NCBI GenBank assembly: GCA_016720925.1
Contig: JADKJR010000007.1
Coordinates: 62,001-126,000, forward strand
Length of the DNA stretch: 64,000 bases
DNA from: Betaproteobacteria bacterium
GTDB lineage: Bacteria; Pseudomonadota; Gammaproteobacteria; Burkholderiales; Usitatibacteraceae
Direction of reading: 5' to 3'
Shown one piece after another: positions 8,688 to 18,665 of the stretch. Under the pieces are notes generated by a model. That model saw nothing but the letters and a program-made list of their open reading frames with translations, was not told where the DNA came from and ran no database searches. Every line of letters begins with the position of its first letter. Position 1 is the stretch's first letter. The position numbers were made by a program, and so were the translations under genes.

Positions 8688-10659
8688 GCAGCTATCGCTT
8701 TTCGAAAGATTTTTTTTCGCGCATGATCGCCGCACCGCTGTTTGGGTTGGTGGCGTTCTCCGCCATGGCGGACGTGCGATTGCATGGGATTTTTGGGGAC
8801 CATATGGTTCTTCAGCGCGAGGTAAGCGTGCGCGTCTGGGGCTGGGCGTCCGCGGGTGAAGCCATTGAGGTGACCTTTCGCAAGCAGCAGAAACGTGTGG
8901 TGGCGGATCATCAAGGCGGTTGGGCCGTGCGCCTTGACCCGGAAGCCGCTGGCGGACCGCATGAACTTGTTGTCAGTGGTCACAATACCTTGCGGGTGCG
9001 GGACGTGTTGGTGGGCGAAGTCTGGTTATGTACCGGGCAGTCCAACATGGAATGGGCGCTGAAGGACTCGCAAGACGGGCCTGCTGAGGTAGCCGCCGCG
9101 AATCGCCCGCAAATCCGTCATGTGAAAATACCGCATCGAACCGCCATGCAACCGATGGACGACCTTGAAACGGTGGCATGGCAACCGAGTCATCCGGATA
9201 CGGCAGGTGGATTCAGCGCCATTGGGTACTACTTCGCACAAAAACTGCATCAGGAGCTCGGTGTTCCGGTCGGATTGATAAATGTTTCATGGGGCGGCAC
9301 AAACATCGAAACCTGGATGAGCCGGGAAGCAATTCAGGCGCATCGCGAGCTTCGTGTGGTGCTTCCCGGCCTGCCGGCAACGCCAGAAGCCTACGTGGCC
9401 CAACATCGCACGCGCGCGACGGCGCTGGTGCAGCGATGGCAAGCTGATTTCACTGGCAGCGAAAACACCATCGCGTGGAAAGACCGCGATTATCCGGATA
9501 GTGGCTGGGGCGAACTGAATGCACCCGGAATTTGGGAAACACAAGGCCTGGACGGTTTCGACGGCAAGCTCTGGTACCGTCGGGCCGTCGACCTGAGCGC
9601 AATTCAAACGGAAAAAGCGCAAGCCTGCACCTAGGCATGATCGACGATTGCGATGAGACCTACGTCAATGGTCAAAAGGTTGGCGGGCAGTGTGCCTGGG
9701 ATACGCCGCGCCGGTACGATCTCGCGCCCGGGTTGTTGATCCCGGGTCGCAACGTCATTGCCGTGCGCGTCACCGACAATGGCGGTGGAGGCGGTTTTCA
9801 TGGTGATGCAGCGAGCATGAAGTTGATATTGGGTCAGGAGGTCCTGAGGCTGGCCGGTCCCTGGAAAGCGCGCATTGAGGCGCCCATGGAAAAGGCGGCG
9901 CCCCACGTGAACGACCTGCCCTCGCTGGCATTCAATGCAATGCTCAACCCGCTTGTGGGCTTTGGTGTCCGCGGCGCGCTGTGGTATCAGGGTGAGAGCA
10001 ATGTGTCGAGGGCCGCACAGTATGAGTCTTCGTTTCCGCTGTTGATTGCGGATACGCGCAAGCGCTGGGGGCAGGGTGACTTTCCTTTCCTTTACGTCCA
10101 GTTGGCGGCATTCTTGCCGCTGGAGAAAAATACGCTGGCCGGCAGTACATGGGCCGAGTTGCGTGAAGCACAGCGCAAGACGCTGGCGGTACGCAATACC
10201 GGCATGGCGGTCGCCACCGACATCGGTGATGCCTTTGATATCCATCCGCGAAACAAACGCGAAGTCGGCTTGCGCCTTGCGCGCATCGCGTTAAAGGATT
10301 CCTATGGTCGTCGATTGCAGGCGAGTGGCCCTGCGCTCATCAATACGCGTCGCGTTGGTAACCAGATGGAATTGCGTTTCTCCAATGTCGCCCAGGGCCT
10401 CCTCGTCAAAGGGGATCGTTTGCAGGGCTTCGCGATCGCCGATAGCGCACGGCAGTTCCGCCCGGCCGAGGCGCGTGTTGCCGGGCGCGACACGATTGTC
10501 GTTTCCAATGCTGACGTAAAGCGCCCGCGAGCCGTAAGATTTGGTTGGGTGGACAACCCGCAGGAGAACAATCTTTTCAATAGTGAAGGGCTGCCGGCGT
10601 CGCCGTTTCGTACCGATCGCTGGCCACGCCTCACGGATGGAAAGGTATACGGGTTCTAG
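8684..10659 (+). pseudogene. sialate O-acetylesterase-like SGNH hydrolase, frameshifted
   Basis: SGNH-fold esterase that removes acetyl groups from sugars (sialate O-acetylesterase family), full length about 658 residues if repaired. The N-terminal half has a signal peptide and the nucleophile block GQSNMEWAL; the C-terminal half carries the catalytic D..H block DIHPRNKREVG. The two halves are in different frames. The break is at the A5 run 9612-9616: one extra A would join T-E-K to S-A-S-L-H-L-G-M-I-D-D, exactly the family's jelly-roll sequence. This is a natural mutation or, more likely, a homopolymer consensus error. The GTG at 8684 overlaps the GH30 stop (GTGA); ATG 8723 is an alternative start. 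The stop codon lies inside the end of the following MITE-like element. Confidence 0.85.
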
Positions 10660-10821
10660 CAGCCTGGCGGACTTAAAGGGAATCGGCTGCAAAGTGACCT
10701 GGCTGGTGCAGATTTTTCCGATTTTCTGCGCCAATGGAACAACCATTGGCTTGAAAGCCGGAAAAATCTTCCCTCGCCCTTCTCATTTTTTCGCTTCGAT
10801 TCTTTGAGTCCGACAGGCTGC
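10659..10821. mobile_element. MITE-like element with 19-bp terminal inverted repeats
   Basis: A 163-bp non-coding element. Its left end GCAGCCTGGCGGACTTAAA and right end (reverse complement GCAGCCTGTCGGACTCAAA) match at 17 of 19 positions. The inside is also a long imperfect palindrome: AGATTTTTCCGATTTT...GCCAATGG on the left pairs with CCATTGGC...CCGGAAAAATCTT on the right around a short AACAA loop. There is no open frame. The left end supplies the TAG stop of the esterase gene. A half copy of the same end occurs at 33486-33502. Family of the mobilising transposase not identified. Confidence 0.75.
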
Positions 10822-10842
10822 AAGCTTTGACTATCTGAAACA

Positions 10843-10914
10843 TTGAAACTCTATATCTGGAGCACCTTCCAGACCGAAATGCCTCGGAAAACGCCGCCAG
10901 TGCTTGACTTTGGC
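10843..10914. repeat. dispersed palindromic intergenic repeat, copy 1
   Basis: Copy of a 65-75 bp palindromic repeat found eight times in this window (others near 21547, 30523, 31853, 43832, 47765, 50695, 60673). The outer arms pair AAACTC..CTGG with CCAGTGCTTGA.TTT; an inner stem-loop contains TTCC..ACCGAAATGC. This copy is one of the more divergent at its left arm. It lies between the MITE-like element and the 3' end of the convergent protease gene. The stretch 10660-10931 holds no gene. Confidence 0.75.
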
Positions 10915-10931
10915 TGGTTTGCCCGGGCTTC

Positions 10932-13900
10932 CTACGGCAGCATAAGCCCCACGCGGGCTTTCACGGTCGCGATGTCGGCAACATTGATTGCGCCCGAAGT
11001 ATCAAGGTCAAACTTGTAGTTGGTTGAATTCGTGACTTGCCCGGATCGAACCTTTACGCCACTCAGGTCCGAGGCGTCGAGTATGCGCGAACCGTCTGTG
11101 TCCCCGACCAGGAAGCCGACTGTCGCGACGGTCGTCAGCGAGTCATTTACGCCGGTCAGTGTGACCGTGACGCGTTTGTTGTCGGCAACGCCAGTCAGAG
11201 TTACCGTGACTTCAGTTTCCGAAAGTGTTGGCGTGGCAGTTAGCGGATTATTCGCCGAGTCGGCAGCCGAGGCATTCCCTACGGATGTGATCACGCCATC
11301 GAACTGAAAAACGATCTGATGGCCCGGGCCAATGGTTCGGGATTCAACGGTGATCGCCGGTGCGGTGAGTTTGGTATCGATGGGCAGGTCGAAAGTACCG
11401 GCGGCGCCATGGTTTTTTCGCGATTGCACGCCAGTGAGTGCCAGTGTTGAAACGATGGAAAAGCTTTGCGTGACTTGCGGCGCGGCATTGAAGGTGGTAT
11501 CGCCTGCCTGGTCGGCCGCAATGGTGCAGGTTCCTCCCGCAAACGCTGTAACGTAGTTTCCTTCAACGGTGCAGACGGTCGGTGTTTGCGAGGTCAATAT
11601 CGTTGGGAGTTCCGACGATGCCATGGCGGATACCAACCCTGACCCGCCAATTGAAATGCTTGGCGCGGGGCCGAAGGAAATCGTCTGGCTCAACTTCGCG
11701 GTCATCGTATTGACTGAAGCGGAGGCCGGGCTGCTTCCAGCGGCATTGGTCGCCGTGACGGAGCAGCTGTAGCTGTCGCCGGCAAGGAGTCCCGTCACCG
11801 TAATCGGCGATGAAGCGGCGATTGCGGCATATGGCGTGGTACTCGTGCAGGTTGCGGTGTAGTAGGCGATTGCCGCGCCACCGTCCGACATGGGCGGCGT
11901 AAACGAGATCATCGCTTCGGTCACGCCCGATATCGCACCCCCAATCTCCGGCGCACCGGGCGGCTTGGCGACAAGAATATCGTCCAGATGGATGTCGTAG
12001 CCGAGCGAACTCGAACCATTGAACAGGAGGTAGTTTGACATTCCGCTGAACGTGACCGGCAGGTCGTAGACGTATTGATACCAGCCTGTTTCCGCCACAA
12101 CCGGTGAATAGCCCTTGAAGCGATTGATCGTTCCCAGCAACGTGGCTCCTGACGTGCTCGAACTGGTGCTGATGTAGACATCGACCTTGTCGCTTTGCGC
12201 GCCAGTCGCGTCGCGGTACATCCAGAAGCTGACCTTGGCGCCGCTGATTCCGACCAGCGAAAACATCGGCGAAACGAGTCTTGCGCTGCCACCCATCGCG
12301 GCATCGTGGGAATTGAAGTACACGAGATTGCTGCCGCTATTGGCATTGGCGCCCGCCGGGAAGAGCGTCCCCGGATTGGTGCGCCAGACCGCGTCGGCAT
12401 GAATGCCGATCAGGGACTGCCAGTTTGGAGGCAGTGCGGGTGTCGTGGTGACCTCGGTCCTCAGTGGAAGCATGAAGAGCGGCGGGGTGACGCTGTTGGT
12501 CGGGGCGGATGCCGGGCCGGTTCCGTTGATGTTGGTCGCTGTCACGGTAAACGTGTAAGTCATGCCTGCGATGAGGCCGGTGACCGTGAGAGGACTTGCC
12601 GGTCCACTCACGGTGAGATTGCCGGGTGCCGAGGTTGCCGTGTAAGTGGTGACCACGCTTCCCCCATTCGACAAAGGCGGTGAAAATGTGATGGTCGCTT
12701 GATTGGTTCCTGCAGTCGCTGTGCCGATGATGGGTGCGTCCGGTGCAGACTTCGGGATGACCATGTTGGTCGGTGCCGAAGGCGCGCCAGTTCCGTCTCC
12801 ATTGGTCGCCGTCACAGTGAATGTGTAGGCGACCCCATTGGTCAGGCCGCTGACCGTGAGCGGGCTTGCCGCACCGGAAGCGGTCACGTTGCCCGGGTTC
12901 GAAATCGCGCTGTAGCTGATGATTGTGCTGGTCCCGTTGTATGTCGGCGGGGAAAAGGTGACGCTTGCCTGCGCATCGCCGGCTGTTGCGCTCGCCGCGT
13001 TTGGCATGCTTGGAACGACCGTTACACTTGCGGAACAACCCGCCGGTTCACCACCGTTGAGGCCTTGACAGCTCCAACTCCATGGACCACTGCCGGTCAG
13101 CGCGGACGGGCCACCTTGCAAGCAGAGTCCTTGCGTCGGCGCCGTCCAGTAGGATGCATCGTTGGCCCCGCCACAAGCGCCGTCAACGTAGCCGCTTGGC
13201 AGTGTGAAATCCCATACGTAGTCATCGTCGCAGTGCATGTAGCCTGGCTGTTGCGATGCGGTGCCATACACATCATTGCAACCGGCGTTGGTTCCCTGCG
13301 GCAGTGCCGTGTCGTACTCAAGCCCGGAAAAAACATTGGTCTTGAGCCAGTCGTACTTCCGCGAAACCATGGCGCTTTGCGCGGCGGCGGCGCGGAAATC
13401 GTGTCCGCTGGTCACGTACATCTGAAATGCTTCCGCCCATTCTTCGGCCGGGTTGTGCTTTGGCGCGACACAGCCTCCGTATCCCGGGTCATATCCGTAC
13501 TTCGAGATCCAGTCTTTCGGGTCGTCGCTTTTACGCAGGGCACAGCCGTTTGCGAAGCTCGAGAGATCGTACGAAATATCATAGAAACCGGTGGTATCGA
13601 TCAATCCCCAGTGCGGAAGCAGGGGGTTTTTCGGCGCTGGCGAATACGTACCGCCGAACGTACCGTCGAGATAATGCCCGTACTCATGGAGCAAGGTGTC
13701 GACATCAAGAGCGGCACTCGGCTGCCGCCCCATGTCTGTACGCGGATCGAAATATGCGGCGACAAACCGGTAGTCGCTGGCGAGGTCGATCCAGATGTTC
13801 TGGTAGAAGTAAGCGAAAAGCGGTGTGCCGTTTGCGTCCTGGATCGCGCCGACACATTGGCCCGAGATGCATTGCACCATTTCAAACGCGGACATCTGCA

Positions 13901-14477
13901 AATTGGCGGGAAGTGCATTCATCGGCAGCGCGTAGATGGCGGCGACAGTGTCCTTTGATACGTCGTTCGGATGCAGCGGCTGCATGTTTGCGTAAAGTGG
14001 AAAGGTCAGGGCAATGGGCGCCAGTACCAGCTCACGCTCGGCAAGAAACTGGTCCATCTGCGTGAGGCAGGCGCTGGTGACGAGGTCGGAAACAGGCAGG
14101 CCGGCGCGCGCCTGGAAGGCGTGAAGCACCCGCAAGTGTTCGTCGTCGAGTCCACGCAGTGAGCCCATCTCGGTCTGGTAGCCGAGCATCAGGAAACCCG
14201 AAAAGAGTTTGTAGGCGAAGCTGCCGCGATCGATGTTGCCGTTGCTTGCCCGCCAAACTGGGACATTCATGTTGTACGGCGTGCCATCCATGATCTGCAA
14301 GGCATTCGAATCGTTCTGCAGGAATTGGGAACTGAGCGCGGTGCACGGCGTGCTGATAAGCGCGGTCGCGACGAGCCACACGGTTACAAGTAACCGCACC
14401 AAGAGGTGGCGGGATGCGCTGTCTGGCGGCTTAGCATCATTTGCCGGGTCGCGTTGCATGTTGCCTGTATTGCGCAT
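10932..14477 (-). CDS. large secreted HEXXH metallopeptidase-like protein with FN3 and dockerin-type repeats
   Basis: Multidomain exported protein, about 1181 residues from ATG 14477 (preceded by GGAG and followed by a signal-anchor-like hydrophobic stretch; the frame stays open to 14750 but that extension lacks conserved sequence). Domain order: protease-like head with HEYGH zinc motif near residue 262 and PAEEWAEAF about 100 residues on as a possible third ligand; two fibronectin III domains; a MAM/lectin-like jelly roll ending HLDDILV; a third FN3; a QTISFGPAP-type Ig-like domain; a VQSRK..G.FDLPI domain; and a C-terminal pair of dockerin-like calcium loops (GDTDGSRILDASDLSGVK and LDTSGAINVADIATVK). 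Likely acts on the cell surface or outside. Substrate unknown. Confidence 0.85.
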   Translation of the reverse strand: MRNTGNMQRDPANDAKPPDSASRHLLVRLLVTVWLVATALISTPCTALSSQFLQNDSNALQIMDGTPYNMNVPVWRASNGNIDRGSFAYKLFSGFLMLGYQTEMGSLRGLDDEHLRVLHAFQARAGLPVSDLVTSACLTQMDQFLAERELVLAPIALTFPLYANMQPLHPNDVSKDTVAAIYALPMNALPANLQMSAFEMVQCISGQCVGAIQDANGTPLFAYFYQNIWIDLASDYRFVAAYFDPRTDMGRQPSAALDVDTLLHEYGHYLDGTFGGTYSPAPKNPLLPHWGLIDTTGFYDISYDLSSFANGCALRKSDDPKDWISKYGYDPGYGGCVAPKHNPAEEWAEAFQMYVTSGHDFRAAAAQSAMVSRKYDWLKTNVFSGLEYDTALPQGTNAGCNDVYGTASQQPGYMHCDDDYVWDFTLPSGYVDGACGGANDASYWTAPTQGLCLQGGPSALTGSGPWSWSCQGLNGGEPAGCSASVTVVPSMPNAASATAGDAQASVTFSPPTYNGTSTIISYSAISNPGNVTASGAASPLTVSGLTNGVAYTFTVTATNGDGTGAPSAPTNMVIPKSAPDAPIIGTATAGTNQATITFSPPLSNGGSVVTTYTATSAPGNLTVSGPASPLTVTGLIAGMTYTFTVTATNINGTGPASAPTNSVTPPLFMLPLRTEVTTTPALPPNWQSLIGIHADAVWRTNPGTLFPAGANANSGSNLVYFNSHDAAMGGSARLVSPMFSLVGISGAKVSFWMYRDATGAQSDKVDVYISTSSSTSGATLLGTINRFKGYSPVVAETGWYQYVYDLPVTFSGMSNYLLFNGSSSLGYDIHLDDILVAKPPGAPEIGGAISGVTEAMISFTPPMSDGGAAIAYYTATCTSTTPYAAIAASSPITVTGLLAGDSYSCSVTATNAAGSSPASASVNTMTAKLSQTISFGPAPSISIGGSGLVSAMASSELPTILTSQTPTVCTVEGNYVTAFAGGTCTIAADQAGDTTFNAAPQVTQSFSIVSTLALTGVQSRKNHGAAGTFDLPIDTKLTAPAITVESRTIGPGHQIVFQFDGVITSVGNASAADSANNPLTATPTLSETEVTVTLTGVADNKRVTVTLTGVNDSLTTVATVGFLVGDTDGSRILDASDLSGVKVRSGQVTNSTNYKFDLDTSGAINVADIATVKARVGLMLP

Positions 14478-14819
14478 GGTGAGCGGTCTCCGAAAATGGA
14501 CCTGCCGCACGTAAAAGGTCCGTACTTCCTTTTCGGCATCTCCGGCACCGATCTTTAGCGTCCCGTGAAAGCCATCTATCTGGCTGATGTCGATTTTTAA
14601 ACTTCGGGGAGGAATTTTGACCTTTGGAAAGGTAACCAGCGCCGCATCTTGATGCACATCAATTTTTGTGCGGCACTGCTTTTGTCTCCGCAGTCCACCG
14701 ACGAAATGCAGTTCACTTGCTACCGTTTCAGGCGGTTTGGCACGGCGCAAAATGTGCTCTAATCATTTCGTCCTACGTTAGCGAGCAAGCGCAATAGCGC
14801 CCGAGAAGAATGATGAACG

Positions 14820-17800
14820 GTGCATACCAGCACGGATAAGGATTTCGCGGAAAGGCCGGGCCACATGCTGGCGCGGCTAAGGACGGCTGTTGTCGTTCTG
14901 AACCTGATTGCCTTTGCCGTTCTGTGGTGGGCAATCACCGACCGCCGATCAGCTGCCTACGAGCGCGCGCAAACGTCGGTCCAGAATCTTTCGCTGATTC
15001 TCGCGAATGACATTACTTCTGTGCTGGACAAAGCCGATCATGCGATCCTGACGGTCGTCGATGGCGTGGGCGCGAATGGCATCGACGGTGCCTCGGCCGA
15101 GGCCGCCGTCGGCAGGACGGTCGCGATGGAGCTCGCGCGGCGCCCGGATGTCAACGCATTGCGGGTAACCAATGCATTGGGCGATGTTGTTGTGGGCGCG
15201 GGTCCGCCGCAAGTCAGTCGTGTCAACATCGCGGACCGCGAGTACTTCATGCGCCTTCAATCCAATCCCGACGCGGGTCTGGTGATTTCAGAGCCGATGG
15301 TGGGGCGCATTGGCGGAAAACCCGGGATTGTTCTTGCGCGCGCATTCAAGGATCGCGTGGGTGGCTTCGGCGGCGTGGTTTACGCGATGGTGTTGAGCGA
15401 CAGTTTTGAGCGACTATTTTCCGCGCTGGATGTCGGGCCGAAAGGTGCAATCACATTGCGAATGGATAATCATGCGCTTGTTGCGCGCCATTCAAAGGAG
15501 TCCAATTCACCCAGGGAGGCAGGTAGCACAGAGGTTTCCGCCGCGCTTCGTGAAAGGATGGCGGCGAGCCCAACGGAAGGCGTGTATGTCGCGCAAGCGC
15601 TGCTTGACGGCATTGAGCGTTCCCATGCCTATCGCAAAGTCGCTAAGTATCCTTTCTATATTATTGTCGGCCTTGCCACGGGCGACTTCCTTTATGAGTG
15701 GAGGAGAGTCACGGCAATCGGTTTGACGCTATTTGCGCTGTACCTCGTTACGACGGTCTTGCTGTACGGGTTGGTGCGACGCTCATGGAAACGGCACGAA
15801 ACGGCCGTTGCCACGCTTGCGCGCCGGGAGGCGGAATTCAGCAGGCTATCGGCGTTGGTGCCGGGAATGATTTCGCAATTCCAGGCTTTTTCCGAGAAAC
15901 GCAATTGCATGCCGTACGTCAGCGACGCGATTCGCGACATTTATGAGCTTGAACCGGAGGACGTGCGAGAAAATGCGGCACCCATGCTCGACAGAGTTCA
16001 CCCGGACGATGCGGAGCGCCGTCGCGCGGCCATCTTTGAATCGGCGCGCACGCTAAAACGCTACCAATGCGAATATCGCATCATCCTGCCCATCAAGGGC
16101 GAACGCTGGGTGCGATCCGACTCGCAACCCGAGAAACAGCCTGATGGCAGTATCGTATGGCACGGATACATTGCCGACATTACCGAGCAGAAGCGGATTG
16201 AGCAGGCATTGCGCGAGAGCCAAGCGCAGTTGACGGGGATTCTCGAGTCCACGGCTGACGGGATTCTGGCAGTTAATCGAGAAGGCAAAGTGCTTCGGGC
16301 AAATGCACGATTTGCCAGAATGTGGCGGATTCCGCAAGCGGTGCTCGAGGGAGGGGATGATTCGGCGTTGCTCAGTTGCATTCTGGATCAGCTGATTGAT
16401 CCTGACGCGTTCATCGCCAAAGTGCGGGCGCTTTACCAATCCGACGCAATTGACATTGATACGCTGGCCTTCAAGGACGGGCGTTTCTTCGAACGCGTAT
16501 CGACTTCTTTAATCCTGAATGGCGTCACGTTCGGCCGGGTGTGGTCATTTCGCGATATTACCGGGCGCAAGCGGGTGGAGGCCGAGTTTCAGGCAGCGCG
16601 GACCAAACTGGTCGCGACACTGGATGCGATACCGGATCTCCTTTTCGAGGTCGGACCTGACGGGCTCATTCACGACTACCATTCTCCGCGCATGGACTTG
16701 CTGGCGGCGCCGCCGGAAGTCTTTCTTGGCAAGACATTCGCCGAGGTGATTCCACCTGACGCGGCGGAAACATGCATGCTGGCGTTGCGGGAAGCGGAAG
16801 CCACTGGCGCATCGACAGGCAAACATTATGTGCTACCGCTTTCGCTGGGCAGGCGCTGGTTTGAGCTTTCGGTTTCGCGCAAGTCGGTGGCGGAAGGCGA
16901 GGATCCGCGTTTCATTTTCCTCGCACGTGACATCACTGAACGCAGGCAGGCAGAGGATAGCTTCAGGGAGGGCGAAGAAAGGCTGCGCGCGATCGTTGAT
17001 GTGGCCAATGCAGGCATTTCCATCGTCGACAGGAGTGGCAAGTATTTGATGTTCAACAATCGGTGGTCGGAAATCCTTGGTTTTGCGGGCGACGAAATGA
17101 AGGGTTTGACCTACGAAGACGTTACACATGCTGATGATCTGCAAGTCGCCAGGGCCAGATTTCTCGAGCTGATCGAGGGAAAGGTTGATAAATACCGATT
17201 GGAAAAACGCTATATCCGGAAAGATAAATCGGTAGTGTGGACCGATCTGTCGGTCTCGGCACTGAAGGACAAGGACAACAAGGTGTTCAATGTCGTAGGA
17301 ATGCTGGTTGACATCAGCGAACGCAAGCGCCTCGAAGAGTCGCTGCAACGGATCAACGAAGAACTGGAGATCATCGTCAGCGAACGCACCCGCAACCTGG
17401 TCGAGGCCAACGCCGAGCTGCAAACCATCACCTACACGCTCGCGCACGACCTGCGCGCGCCGGCACGCCTCGTAGCCGGCTTCGCCGTGCGGCTGACCGA
17501 CGCCTACGGTGCCACCATCCCCGAACAAGGCAAACGCTGGCTCAGCCTGATGACCGCCTCGGCCAACCGCCAGGCACAACTGGTCGAAGACATGCTCTCG
17601 TACATGAAACTCGGCTTCAAACCGGTCGAGCGCGAACCGATCGACATGAACGCGCTGGTCGCAGAGTTGACGGAAGCCGCCTCCGCCGACGCCGCCCATC
17701 ATGGCCCGATCGAATGGCGTCTCGGCCCACTCCCCGCCGTCGAAGGCGACCGCGCCCTGATCCGGGTAATACTCACCAACCTCATCAGCAACGCCATCAA

Positions 17801-18098
17801 ATACAGCGCCCGAGCCGCCCATCCCGCCATCGAGATCGGCCGCCACGCCCGGGAAGACCAAGTCACCGCCTACTATATTCGCGACAACGGCGTCGGCTTC
17901 GACCAGGCCCGGGCCAGCAAACTCTTCGGACTATTCCAGCGCTTTCACGACCCCGGCGAATACCCCGGCACCGGCATCGGGCTCGCCATCGTCAAGCGCC
18001 TGGTGGAAAAGCACGGCGGCCGCGTCTGGGCCGAATCGACCCCGGGGGCCGGCGCCACGTTCACTTTCACCCCTGCAAGCGGAGGCCTCCAGCGATGA
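14820..18098 (+). CDS. membrane sensor histidine kinase with Cache-like sensor and four PAS domains
   Basis: Sensor kinase of 1092 residues. Order: TM near residues 23-42; an extracytoplasmic double-Cache-like sensor (about 45-285); second TM around 295-320; four PAS/PAC units, each ending in a D-I-T/S-E-x-K-R type boundary; a short coiled coil; HisKA with phosphoacceptor His in LAHDLRAP (about residue 875); and HATPase_c with NLISNAIKYS, DNGVGF and GTGIGLAIVKRLVEKHGG. The GTG start is taken because it is the first in the frame; ATG 14865 is a credible alternative. Stop overlaps the start of the response-regulator gene. From about base 17370 codon use becomes markedly more GC-rich (third positions mostly C/G) than the preceding PAS part, suggesting that the kinase core has a different origin. 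Confidence 0.9.
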   Translation: MHTSTDKDFAERPGHMLARLRTAVVVLNLIAFAVLWWAITDRRSAAYERAQTSVQNLSLILANDITSVLDKADHAILTVVDGVGANGIDGASAEAAVGRTVAMELARRPDVNALRVTNALGDVVVGAGPPQVSRVNIADREYFMRLQSNPDAGLVISEPMVGRIGGKPGIVLARAFKDRVGGFGGVVYAMVLSDSFERLFSALDVGPKGAITLRMDNHALVARHSKESNSPREAGSTEVSAALRERMAASPTEGVYVAQALLDGIERSHAYRKVAKYPFYIIVGLATGDFLYEWRRVTAIGLTLFALYLVTTVLLYGLVRRSWKRHETAVATLARREAEFSRLSALVPGMISQFQAFSEKRNCMPYVSDAIRDIYELEPEDVRENAAPMLDRVHPDDAERRRAAIFESARTLKRYQCEYRIILPIKGERWVRSDSQPEKQPDGSIVWHGYIADITEQKRIEQALRESQAQLTGILESTADGILAVNREGKVLRANARFARMWRIPQAVLEGGDDSALLSCILDQLIDPDAFIAKVRALYQSDAIDIDTLAFKDGRFFERVSTSLILNGVTFGRVWSFRDITGRKRVEAEFQAARTKLVATLDAIPDLLFEVGPDGLIHDYHSPRMDLLAAPPEVFLGKTFAEVIPPDAAETCMLALREAEATGASTGKHYVLPLSLGRRWFELSVSRKSVAEGEDPRFIFLARDITERRQAEDSFREGEERLRAIVDVANAGISIVDRSGKYLMFNNRWSEILGFAGDEMKGLTYEDVTHADDLQVARARFLELIEGKVDKYRLEKRYIRKDKSVVWTDLSVSALKDKDNKVFNVVGMLVDISERKRLEESLQRINEELEIIVSERTRNLVEANAELQTITYTLAHDLRAPARLVAGFAVRLTDAYGATIPEQGKRWLSLMTASANRQAQLVEDMLSYMKLGFKPVEREPIDMNALVAELTEAASADAAHHGPIEWRLGPLPAVEGDRALIRVILTNLISNAIKYSARAAHPAIEIGRHAREDQVTAYYIRDNGVGFDQARASKLFGLFQRFHDPGEYPGTGIGLAIVKRLVEKHGGRVWAESTPGAGATFTFTPASGGLQR

Positions 18099-18551
18099 AC
18101 ACAATCCTGCCTGACAGCGCCATCCTCGTGGTCGACGACGACGAAGGCGAGGTCGAACTGATCTCGATGGCCATCGACGACCTGAAGCTGCCGTACCGCA
18201 TCGACGTCGCCCGCCAGGGGCTTCGCGGTGCTCGATCACCTGCACCGGCGGGGCAAATATGCCGACCGGCCGGCGGGATTGCCGGCGCTGGTGATCCTCG
18301 ACAACAAGATGCCGATGATGAGCGGCGTGGAGGCGATGCGCGAGATCGCCAAAGTGAAAGCCTTTCAGGCCGTCCCGATCGTCATGTTCTCGGCCTCGGC
18401 CAGCGACACCGACATGGCCGAGGCGTATGAGGCGGGCGTGAACTCGTATGTGATCAAGCCGATGGGGGCCAAGCAGTTCAAGGAGGCGGTCCATGCGATC
18501 GTCACCTACTGGACCAGGATCAATTCGGCAGGGAGTTCGCTGGATACATGA
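18095..18551 (+). pseudogene. single-domain response regulator (CheY/Rcp1 type), frameshifted
   Basis: Receiver domain that would accept phosphate from the kinase just upstream (start overlaps the kinase stop by four bases, ATGA). The acidic pocket is seen in ILVVDDDEGEVELI, the phospho-Asp in LVILDNKMPMMSG and the conserved Lys in SYVIKPM. The reading frame breaks at the G4 run 18217-18220: removing one G restores R-Q-G-F-A-V-L-D-H-L and a complete receiver of about 150 residues with no output domain. Rcp1-like regulators of phytochrome-type kinases have this form. Either a recent mutation or a homopolymer consensus error. The 114-base gap after it shows no clear feature. Confidence 0.82.
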
Positions 18552-18665
18552 ATGTCGAGTAATACATGCATATGACGGACCGGCACTTGCAGACGAGCGG
18601 GTCGATCGTTAACATGATTTTCTGAGTGGTTTGACCTTTCAATCCAATTTCGGCGGGAGTGATTT

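Noticed and set aside
9611..9618. Programmed -1 frameshift in the acetylesterase gene
   Set aside because: The A5 run in this register (GAA AAA) is not a canonical X-XXY-YYZ slippery site and no pseudoknot-like sequence follows; a one-base homopolymer loss explains it better.
14478..14750. N-terminal extension of the large protease
   Set aside because: The frame stays open but has no signal peptide or conserved sequence, while ATG 14477 has a ribosome site followed by a hydrophobic signal.
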